From: Silurus meridionalis
Taxonomy: Eukaryota; Chordata; Actinopteri; Siluriformes; Siluridae
Assembly: GCF_014805685.1 (NCBI RefSeq)
Contig: NC_060898.1
Span: 7,971,001 to 8,035,000 of the forward strand
Reading direction: 5' to 3'
Length of the DNA: 64,000 nt
The position numbers were made by a program, and so were the translations under genes. This document shows, piece after piece, positions 52,857-64,000 of the stretch; within the stretch, counting starts at the first letter, position 1; every line of letters starts with the position of its first letter. Under the pieces are notes generated by a model. It saw nothing but the letters and a program-made list of their open reading frames with translations. It was not told the origin of the DNA and ran no database searches.

Positions 52857-53816
52857 ATGGCAAAGACAAGAGAACACACCATTCAAGTAAGGCAGATGTG
52901 TGTCGACCTTCATAAGTCAGGCAATGGCTACAAGAAAATAGCCACTCGCCTTAACTTGCCGGTATCTACAGTCAGAGGAATCATTAAGAAGTTTAAAACA
53001 ACTGGAACAGTGACAAACAAGGCTGAAAGAGGTCCCAAGTTTATCTTGCCACAACGCACAGTGAGGAGGATGGTAAGAGAAGTAAAAAAATTTCCCAAGC
53101 TCACCGTCACAGAATTGCATCAAAGAGTGGCATCTTGGGGTCACAGAGTCTCCAAAACAACCATCAGACGCTCTCTACATGCCAACAAGCTGTTTGGGAG
53201 GCATGCAAGGAAAAAGCCTTTTCTCACTAACACTCACAAACGTAAACGCCTGGAGTTTGCTAAGCGGTACTGGGACTTCAACTGGGATCGTGTGCTTTGG
53301 TCAGATGAGACTAAGATTGAGCTTTTTGGCAACAAACACTCTAAGTGGGTCTGGCGTAAAACAAAAGATGAGTATGCCGAAAAGCACCTCATGCCCACCG
53401 TGAAGTATGGTGGAGGATCTGTGATGCTGTGGGCCTGTTTCTCTTCCAAAGGCCCTGGGAACCTTGTTAGGGTGCATGGCATTATGAACGCTTTGAAGTA
53501 CCAGGATATTTTAAATAAAAACCTGATGGCCTCTGCCAGAAAGCTGAAGATGGGTCGTCATTGGGTCTTTCAGCAGGATAATGATCCAAAACATGTGGCA
53601 AAATCTACACAAAAGTGGTTCAGCAGTCACAAACTCAAGGTCCTCCCATGGCCATCTCAGTCCCCAGACCTCAACCCAATCGAAAACCTGTGGGGCGAGC
53701 TAAAGAGAAGAGTGCATAAGAGAGGACCCAGGACACTGGATGATCTAGAAAGATTGTGCAAAGAAGAATGGTCAAAATCCTCTCTCTGTGTTCTCCAATC
53801 TTGTGAAATGTTATAG
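52857..53816 (+). CDS. Tc1 transposase, C-terminus frameshifted
   Basis: 319 codons. Cuts and pastes the element at TA sites. Order: paired-type helix-turn-helix DNA-binding region (about 1-110, with YKKIATRLNLPVSTVRGIIK), a basic GPK linker at 59-61 where GRPR-like motifs sit, and a DD34E catalytic domain with D150 (LWSDETK), D241 (FQQDNDPKH) and E276 ([15 protein letters not shown]), exactly 34 residues between the last two. The reading frame shifts near codon 307: the expected last part (SNLVKCYRRRLSAVLLAKGG) is present in another frame at about 53795-53865. The enzyme is therefore shortened and altered at its C-terminus, and its activity is doubtful. Confidence 0.95.
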   Translation: MAKTREHTIQVRQMCVDLHKSGNGYKKIATRLNLPVSTVRGIIKKFKTTGTVTNKAERGPKFILPQRTVRRMVREVKKFPKLTVTELHQRVASWGHRVSKTTIRRSLHANKLFGRHARKKPFLTNTHKRKRLEFAKRYWDFNWDRVLWSDETKIELFGNKHSKWVWRKTKDEYAEKHLMPTVKYGGGSVMLWACFSSKGPGNLVRVHGIMNALKYQDILNKNLMASARKLKMGRHWVFQQDNDPKHVAKSTQKWFSSHKLKVLPWPSQSPDLNPIENLWGELKRRVHKRGPRTLDDLERLCKEEWSKSSLCVLQSCEML

Positions 53817-54215
53817 GAGGAGATTAAGTGCTGTCTTGTTGGCAAAAGGAGGTTGTACAAAGTATTAACATCAGAGGTGCCAATAATTGTGGCACACATG
53901 ATTTCAAGTTTTTTTTTTTTCTAAATGTGTGATTTTTTTACCACCAAAGTAATGTACTTAAATAAAAGGTTGGATTTTTCTCTTTTTTTGCATTTGGGTT
54001 CTATGTTGTTTAAAAAAAAAGGAGAATTTTTTGAAGTCCACGACCACATCTTTAACAGGGGTGCCAATAATTGTGGAGGGCACTGTATGCGTAGTCTGTG
54101 TGTGAATATCTTGAGACAAAGTAGGGAAAAAGACAGATATTCAAGAGTATCACGCCCCCTAATGGCTGCATAGAAAAGCACACTTAAAAAAATCAACAAA
54201 CGTTTGTCTTTCTAT

Positions 54216-54880
54216 CAGAGGTGGCAAAAGTACACACATCCTTCACTTAAGTAGAAGTACAGATACTTATGTTTGAAAATACTCTGGAAGAAAGTACACT
54301 GACTATACTTTTTTACTCAAGTTAAAGTAAAGCAGTTTGGACTCTGACATGTTCTTAAGTAAAAAGTAGCCTTTACTACTACCTGTTTTAGTGTCACGCT
54401 GGTAACTGGACGTCACTTTATAGTAATATTAGGGCTGTCAATCTTTTAAAAATTATTTAATCGTGATTAAAGGCATGCTTGTTATGAGTTAACTCAATAT
54501 TAAACAAAACTTAATCGTACATTTTTATCTGTTCTAAATGTACCTTAAATTAATAATTTTCAAGTTTTTAATACTCTACTATAGGCATGGACAAACATGG
54601 ATGCTTTATGCAAAATGTTTAGCTTTTTTATTATTAGTGAAACCATTCCCAATATAGAGCACGAAGACAAAATATTGACATTTCACCAAATAGATTAAAA
54701 CTAAAGTAACGAGCCTGTTTTGAAAATACAAGAAGTAGAAAGTACAGATATTTGTGTAAAAATATAACCAGTAAAAGTAAAAAGTTGTCTAAAAAATACA
54801 TAGTGAAGTAAAGTACTGATACCAGAAATATTTACTCCGCTACTTTACAGTAACGAAGTATTTGTTGCTTCCCACCTCTG
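54216..54880. mobile_element. Composite non-autonomous hAT-type element, short copy
   Basis: Ends CAGAGGTGGC and CCCACCTCTG with a perfect 8-bp duplication CTTTCTAT at 54208-54215 and 54881-54888. Same outer arms and same inner TAGGGCTGTCAATC unit as 8147-9518, but the inner unit is cut short, with no TTTTGACAGCC end. Confidence 0.9.
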
Positions 54881-54888
54881 CTTTCTAT

Positions 54889-56450
54889 CTAGTAGTTTCT
54901 CCACAACATATGATGTATTACACCGTGCTATTAAATTATATATATTTAATTTCTTTTTTTTTTTTTTTACAAAAAACAAGCAGAACTGGAGAAGCTATGT
55001 GTGTATATCCTAGTATATCCTGAATACTTCTATAGGAATTAAGAGACTTAGAATTGTTTTTGATTAATTGACCATCAGCAAGTGTGACCACCTCAGTAAA
55101 CGCTTATGTTGCAGCGGTTAGCAGGGCCTGAGCATGTGGGTGTATGTTAACACAATGCAAAAGAGGAAACACATTAGCAATGATCTTAGAAAGGCAATTG
55201 TTGCAACAAGAGGTCTACTTTTTTTTTCACACAACTCTGTATATGTGGGTGTACACATACATACATACATACATACAGTACATACATTCATACATGCATA
55301 TTTCGCTTACCAGCATATGGAGAAAACTGGAGAACCCAGAGGAAACCCACAAAAATGTAAAAACTGAGAAACATTGCACAGATTGTAAATTGAGCTTGTG
55401 GTCGAACCGGAGGTGCTGGAACTGTGAGAAGTCATTGCTACCCATTGCTCCAACATGCTTTTAAAAAAGAACAAAAAAAAAAAAAAAGAGAGAGAAAACA
55501 TTCACAATATCATTTTACAAGGAAACAACTTTTCTGTGGAAGTTTGTGGAATGTAAAGACTCACATTGTGTGTTTTGTGTCTCAAAATAGGTTAAAAAAA
55601 ACACTGAGACTGGGCATAGAATAAAGACATAAAGGTGAGTGAACATAGACTAAAATGTCATTTGGTTTTTGACCAGGAATAATTTTATGGCCACCTGCCT
55701 AATATTGTTTTGGTCCCCTTTATATTAGGTTATTATATAATGTTATAAGGGCATAATGCTATGCCTGGTCTGTGCACCCCTGTGCTAAATAAGCTCTGTG
55801 TTTCTGCTTCAGCTGTAAGTGCAGGAAATCTGATTAGCGCTGACTCATTGTTCGCTTATAACACCTTGGTAGATTTTTGTCATTCTGAATCATAAAATCA
55901 CAAAAAAGGGTTCTAATTTAAAATGCATTGAATGGTATAAAGGTGATAAAAATTCAATACTTTAATTTCAAACTTGCAAACTTTTAAACAGTCAAGTTTA
56001 TTTTTATCTATTTTATTTCAACTCTCAATATAAAGTAAGCCATTATAAGGCAGAAATATAATTAGATTTGTTAGCTTACTTAGATTAAATAGATGTATGC
56101 CAAAGCTTAATAACTCAAAAGCCAATAGGCCTACATCAAAAGACTTATGACTTTTATAGTTATATAAATAAATAAACAAAATATCAATGTATTTTTGTTA
56201 ACATTTAAATAGTATTATTAAAATAAACCTAAGTTAAGGGGAGGTCTGTGAAATAGAGTTTTTAAAGTGTTGAAAAGACTAAAGGTTTCCTTCAAACCTC
56301 TGAAAACATGCTCTGGCTATAATAAATAAGGGTGGAAAAAAAAAGTGTAGATGTGTGTCAGCTTGGCATCCCCAGCTGTATTTTTACCTCCTGCCTAGTG
56401 TTCCTGGTATAGACATTATAAAGCAGTCAATGAATGAATAGATAAACCAC
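54889..56450. other. Gene-free region
   Basis: A short ACAT microsatellite at about 55255-55277; otherwise unassigned AT-rich DNA. Confidence 0.5.
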
Positions 56451-56945
56451 AGTAGGTAGCATTGGCGCCTCACAGCCTCCCCGGATCGATCCCGAGCTTA
56501 GGTTACTGTTTTTGTGAAGTATAGTATATTCTTTCTTTGTTGATCTCCTGTGTCCTTGCACCTTCCAAAAATACATCAGTGCATTGGCTATGATACAGGT
56601 GTGAATGGGTTTGAAACGAAAAGAAAGGCTTTAGATTCACTGAAACATTGAGGAAGAGAAAGGAAGGAAGAAAGAAAGAATGAAACCTACCTACCTACCT
56701 TTCTACCGTTCTACCTTTCAGGGGGTTCTACCATATACTCCACTTTCTCTCCCTCAGTCCAACAACATGAATTATAGGCTGTTTGCAATTTCCAATTTGT
56801 CCTTTGTGGGTGAATGATCTGTGGGATTATGGGGTGTATACCCCATCCAGAGTGTCCCAGACTCTGTGCCTGAGAGCAATGGGAAAGGCTTTAGGCTCCC
56901 TTAAATCCCTGTGCAGAATAAATGGTACAAACCATGAATAAAACA
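56450..56945 (+). repeat. Degenerate SINE-like or MITE-like repeat
   Basis: GTAGGTAGCATTGGCGCCTCACAGCCTCC...GATCGATCCCGAGCTTAGG and later GGGGTGTATACCCCATCCAGAGTGTCCC resemble the two halves of a common fish dispersed repeat. No intact ends or promoter boxes seen. Confidence 0.4.
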
Positions 56946-58898
56946 AACCAACGATTAGACAATATAATGATAAGATACTTATTCATATAACATTAAAGGA
57001 ATTCTGTGAGGCATTGTAAAGTCAGTGTTTAGAAGTGCCAAAACCCAGACTAAATTGCAAGACAATTGTAGACACACACATACTGTAAGAGAGACAGACA
57101 CAACTGAACATGCAGCAAACCTTGAGATACCCCTTGGACTTGATAAGTGGTGAATGCAACACTTGCATCTACTAAACATACTTACAGTATACAGTGGAAA
57201 TCTCAAAGACCTTTTTTTTTGCTTTTTTATTGCACTAAAGCCTTCAAAATACTCAATCAGCCAGACATGTTTGAAAATGATTTGCTGCAATAATGTGACG
57301 TTTATGTTCTAACAAAGGCACTTTCTTGCTGAACTAGATCTCTAAAAGCCTAGTAAATACTTTTCTCCTGAGCGATTAGGTAATGCTGTATATTTAGCTT
57401 GCACTTCACTCCTGCCTCCAAGGTAATATAATCAAAGTAAACCTCCCGTACCGTGACATAATACACTAAGGAATGTACTGTGTTGATGTTAACCGTGTGT
57501 GCTGTGTGCCTGCGCACTCTGATCTCATACGTTCACATTTCAGTCATACACAAAGCACTTAGTACCTTTCTCTGTGATCCTACACCTACAGAACCAAAAC
57601 ATGATACATGCACACACAAACACATACATAATGAAACCAAAATGCATGACCCACCCTTCTAGCTCTTGTGTAATTCCATGACCTGGGTCCCATTTAGCCT
57701 TTATAACTCGTTCATCCACATTTAAATCATTTTTCAAAACTGAAGAAGAGACAAACTAACAAACAAATGAATTAATTAAAATTAATCCATGTCTTAATTT
57801 AATGGTTCCTAAAGTGTGACGTGGGTCCTGCATGAGAGGTGTGAGAGTACTGCAGAGGAGGCACAGGGAGATGAGAATGAGAACATAAAGAGTGTGAGAA
57901 ATAAATTGCACTGCTGTGTGTGTGGGGGTGGGGATTAATGCTACTGACATGCTTTAATTGATAGGTCTGCTTTATTTTTTGTAAAATATAAAGCTGTAGG
58001 AAGCAAGACATTTTGTTTTAATTAGCAAAATAGATGGGGGATTGAATGAAAAAGTCTGTGAACCATTGTGTTAACCCATCTCATATATCAATTCCTCACT
58101 TTCTATTTATCTCGCTTTCTCTCTCTTTTTTAAAGATTTTTTTAATGACAGTTGAGTAGCAAGATAAATGTACCAGGGTCTTTATTACAGAATTATTAAA
58201 TGCAGAAAAAGTGAGTTGATAGCATAAAAAAAACATTTCAAAATAACCTGTCAGCCATTACATGAAAACTTTTTTTTACAAACATGGATGTTAAATGCAT
58301 TCACAGAAAAGAAAATATAGTTACACACATCTATCTTCATTTCCAAAATAATACAAAAGCAAGCAAATAAGTAAATTGTTTGGATTATGCGCATTTCTGA
58401 AAAGGTTGCTATTACACCCCTACCCCCCAATTTGGATTGACCTGGATTTGTTTCAAGACATGTGAAGAATTGTGTACTATTGTAATAGTAACTCATTCAC
58501 TGTGTGATTGTGGTCATCAGCAAACATTCTGATGTGTCGAGTGTGGGACACCTGTTGTCATACTGCAGTTGTGTTTTTGTAGACTCAGGTGTGCTATTGA
58601 AAGTTTTAAAAGACAATGTTCTGGCCTGCCATATCATAAAACAGCAAATATTTTACTTTATATCACTTTTTATGAACTTTTATTTCTTTGACAGTTTCTT
58701 CCTTGACAGATTTGTATCTAAGGTCATGGTTTTGTCACAAAATGTAAGATGCAATTCACAAGAGTTTTAAAACTAAACTCTTATAGCAACAAGAAATCCT
58801 ACAACCAAATTAATTATGTCTGGATTATGTAGGGACAGTATCCTTTCTTAAGATGTGCAAACAACATCACAGAGCCCCAAATGCTGGATCCTTTGCAA
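56946..58898. other. Gene-free region
   Basis: No exon, RNA gene or transposon end recognised. Confidence 0.5.
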
Positions 58899-58947
58899 AC
58901 ACATACATACATACATACATACATACATACATACATACATACATACA
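58899..58947. repeat. (CATA)12 microsatellite
   Basis: Perfect ACATACAT run, directly abutting a Tc1-type end. Confidence 0.97.
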
Positions 58948-59325
58948 GTGCATCTGGAAAGTATTTACAGCACTTCACTTTTTCCACAGTTGATTAGATT
59001 ACAGCCTTAGTCCAAAATAGATTAAATTCATTCTTTTCCTAAAAACACTTCCCCATAATGACACTGTGAAAGAAGTTTTTTCCTTGAATTGTATCTCTTG
59101 GTTGTGCTCTAAATTGTGCACTGTTAACTGTGGGACCTTATATAGACAGGTCTTTCCAAATCAGGTCCAATCAACTGAATTTATCACAGGTGGACTCCAA
59201 TCAAGTTGTAGAAACATCTCAAGGATGATCAGTGGAAATAGGATTCACCTGAGTTAAATTTTGAATGTCATGGCAAAGGCTGTGAATACTTATGTACTCG
59301 ATTCCTTTATTTTTAAATTTGCAAA
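58948..59325 (+). mobile_element. Tc1-type element, internally deleted
   Basis: Starts CAGTGCATCTGGAAAGTATTTACAGCACTTCACTTTTTCCACA and keeps the 5' leader (TCCAATCAACTGAATTTATCACAGGTGGACTCCAATCAAGTTGTAGAAACATCTCAAGGATGATCAGTGG), then jumps to a GGCAAAGGCTGTGAATACTTATGTAC terminal-type sequence. The transposase region is gone. Confidence 0.75.
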
Positions 59326-59328
59326 GAG

Positions 59329-61843
<2,515 letters not shown>

Positions 61844-61932
61844 TTCCCTGACCGGGAATCGAACCAGGGCCGTGGCGGTGAGAGGTCATATTTACTCTCA
61901 CCACCGAATCCTAACCACTAGACCACCAGGGA
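61844..61932 (-). tRNA. tRNA-Glu-like gene or pseudogene with enlarged anticodon arm
   Basis: On the minus strand it begins TCCCTGGTGGTCTAGTGGTT and ends GGTTCGATTCCCGGTCAGGGAA, matching vertebrate tRNA-Glu. The A box (TGGTCTAGTGG) and B box (GGTTCGATTCC) are intact and the acceptor and T stems pair. The length is 89 instead of 72. The 17 extra bases lie on the 5' side of the anticodon: GGTGGTGAGAG pairs with CTCTCACCGCC to form an 11-bp stem with loop TAAATATGAC, so the usual CTC anticodon falls in the stem rather than the loop. A TTTT stretch about 40 bases downstream could end transcription. It may be a SINE-type or pseudogene copy; function is doubtful. Confidence 0.7.
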
Positions 61933-62873
61933 ACCCTATCGCTTACATAGCACTAAATGCTGAAATAAACACTGCCAAATTATCAACATTAAATAAAGGA
62001 AAAAATGTTAGCTGACTAGCAAATTTAGCTAACTGTTTTTGGGATTTCAGAAGTTTGCTCGGTTTACAATTTTTTTTTTTTAAGTAAAGAAGGTCCGAGA
62101 TCCCACTGGGCATTCCCAGCATTCTTTCTGTATTTAATCCAGCTGTTTACCACTGCCTCATCAAAAGCATTTTTGTTCAGAAATTCTGTTCGGGGTTATC
62201 AATTAGCCCTGGACAACTTAATCTCTCATGGTTTCAAGTTACTTCCTCATCACTTCAGGATGACTGATTGTAACGAAATTGCACTCCTTTATGTCCAACT
62301 TTTTCCAAACTGAACGAAGTTAGAGAGCACTGCATGAACTGGATGCTTGTCATACCATTTGAGCTGAAAGATTTTCTTATTATAGCTCAAGAAATTATGG
62401 TTACTTCTCTATGTATGAGCAAAAGGCTCATACAACTAGCCTAAATTTTCTCTCTGCTTTTAGCTGCAGTGAGCAGTAAAGTGATTAATTAAAGTTCGAC
62501 TTGTGGCTTGAATGGCTGGCTCTCATTGGTCCATGTCCAAGTCCACTTTTGCTACAGCTAAAGTAAATCTTGATGCCACATGGGTTTACTCTTGCTAATA
62601 GAGTTGTTGTGTAGAAGTTGCTGACAGTGCTGACTAAAAGAATGACATCCATATTATGGACCCCAATAGCCAGGTGAAATCACTATTAGGGATTTCATTT
62701 TTCATGAGTCTTAAAACCTCTTGTTCCAACCTTGGTCATCTCTGCCATCAGGACTGGACATATGAACTAGCAAATATTAAAAAGTACACACAGTACCACA
62801 TAACTAGATTTGCTTCACATAAAAAGGAACACAAAGGCCATATAATGGCTTTTAACTTTAAAGTTTTTTAATA
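61933..62873. other. Gene-free region
   Basis: No feature recognised. Confidence 0.5.
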
Positions 62874-64000
62874 CAGTTCACAAGCTACGTTGCATTGCAA
62901 AAGTATTCATACCCCTTGAATTTTTCTACATTTTTTCACGTTATACCCACAAAATTGAATGTATTTTATTGGGATTCTATGTGATAGACAAACATAAAGT
63001 ATCACATAATTGTGAAGTGCAAGGAAAATGATACATGGTGTTAAAGATTTTTTACAAATAAAAATCTGAAAAGTGTGGCATGCATATGTATTCATCCTTT
63101 AAATCAATACTTTGTCTAACCACCTTTAGATGCAATTACAGCCGAAAGCCTTTTTGGGTATGTCTCTAGCAGCTTTGCACATCTAGAGACTGTAATTTTT
63201 GCCCATTCTTCTTTACAAAACAGTTCCAGATGAATCAGATTGGATGGAGAACCTCTATTAACAGCAATTTTCAAGTCTTGCCAAAGATTCTTAATAGGAT
63301 TTAGGTCTGTACATTCTAACATATGAATATTCTTTAATCTCAACAATTCCAATGTAGCTGATGGAATCATTGTCCTGCAGGAAGCTGAACCTCCGCCTCA
63401 GTCTCAAGTCTTTTGCAGCCTCTAATAGGTTTTTTCTAGGATTACCCTGTATTTATCTCCATTCATCTTCCATCAACTCTGACCAGCTTCCCTGTCCCTG
63501 CTGAAGAAAAGCATCCCCACAGCATGATGCTGCCACCACCATGTTTTAGGGTGGGGGTGGTGTGTTCAGGCTGATGTGCAGTGTTAGGTTTCTGCCACAC
63601 AGCATTTTGCATGTAGGCCAAAAAGTTACATTTTGGTTTTATCTGACCACAGCGCCTTCTTCCACATAATTGCGGTGTCATCTACATGGCTTGTGACAAA
63701 CTGCAAACGGGACTTCCTATTCTTTTTTGTGAACAATGGCTTTCTTCTTGCCACTCTTCCACTAATAGTGGATAGACTCTCTCACCTGAGCTGTGGCTCT
63801 CTGCAGCTCCTCCAGAGTTACTATGGGCCTTCTATCTGCTTCTTGGATCAATGCTCTCCTTGCCTGGACTGTCAGTTTATGTGGACGGCCATGTCTTGAT
63901 AGGTTAGCAGTTGTGCCATACTCTTTCCATTTTTGGATGATGGATTAACCAGTGCTCAGTGAGATGTTCCAAGCTTGTGATTTGTTTTTATTACCTAACC
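62874..64000 (-). mobile_element. Tc1-like transposon, truncated by window edge
   Basis: Begins after TA (62872-62873) with CAGTTCACAAGCTACGTTGCATTGCAAAAGTATTCATACCCC. Minus-strand fragments of the transposase are readable but frame-broken: [19 protein letters not shown] (about 63500), TDLNPIKNLWQDLK (about 63300, with Lys where Glu is catalytic) and KRLSAVIASKGG (63120). The catalytic Glu replaced by Lys and the frameshifts mean it is dead. The other end is outside the window. Confidence 0.85.

Larger units (their letters stand above)
52463..54085 (+). mobile_element. Near-complete Tc1 transposon with IR/DR ends
   Basis: 1,623 bases flanked by TA at 52461-52462 and 54086-54087. Terminal inverted repeats of about 215 bases (52463-52679 and 53873-54085) start CAGTGCCCTCCACAATTATT. 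Each carries the short direct repeat CACAATTATTGGCACC twice, at its outer and inner edge, the IR/DR layout of active fish Tc1 elements. A TATA box (52807-52813) precedes the transposase. The arms differ at only a few positions, so the copy looks young. Confidence 0.96.

Overview
The window is nuclear DNA of a bony fish, most likely a teleost. It carries vertebrate genes split into short exons with consensus splice sites, dense Tc1-type DNA transposons, hAT-type elements with 8-bp target duplications, LINE 3' ends and many AT/GT/GATA microsatellites. I see no prokaryotic, organellar or viral genes. The high Tc1 load would fit a catfish-like lineage, but the sequence does not let me name the species.

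Layout. (1) 1 to about 23.5 kb, minus strand: sec16a, the scaffold of ER exit sites. Twenty exons were placed base by base from splice signals and reading phase (one is tentative). They give one continuous frame of 1,871 codons from the ATG at 17397 down to 526. The remaining 3' exons lie beyond the left edge. A non-coding first exon and promoter are inferred near 23.36-23.6 kb. (2) 27.3 to about 34.5 kb, minus strand: pdcl, a phosducin-like G-beta-gamma chaperone. It is complete with four coding exons (305 aa) and a likely non-coding exon 1 and CCAAT promoter at 34.42-34.57 kb. (3) 40.1 to about 44.7 kb, plus strand: stbd1, starch-binding-domain protein 1, a glycogen receptor. It has two coding exons (582 aa), an N-terminal membrane anchor and a C-terminal CBM20 domain. 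(4) About 45 to 64 kb: no host protein-coding gene that I can recognise. This part holds transposons, microsatellites, an interstitial (TTAGGG)5 tract and a tRNA-Glu-like sequence with an enlarged anticodon arm.

The three genes do not form one pathway: ER-to-Golgi export, G-protein assembly and glycogen handling. sec16a and pdcl run in the same direction; stbd1 diverges from pdcl.

Mobile DNA is the other main content. A nearly full Tc1 element with IR/DR ends and one transposase ORF, frameshifted at its C-terminus, lies at 52463-54085. At least eight further Tc1/mariner relics and two composite hAT elements with perfect 8-bp target duplications are present. A striking nested inverted repeat (two equal 202-base arms) sits in a sec16a intron. 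I found no undescribed enzymatic system. The most unusual items are structural: the nested palindrome, a 58-base-arm AT-core hairpin, the tRNA-like arm expansion and a repeated ACGTCAC promoter motif.
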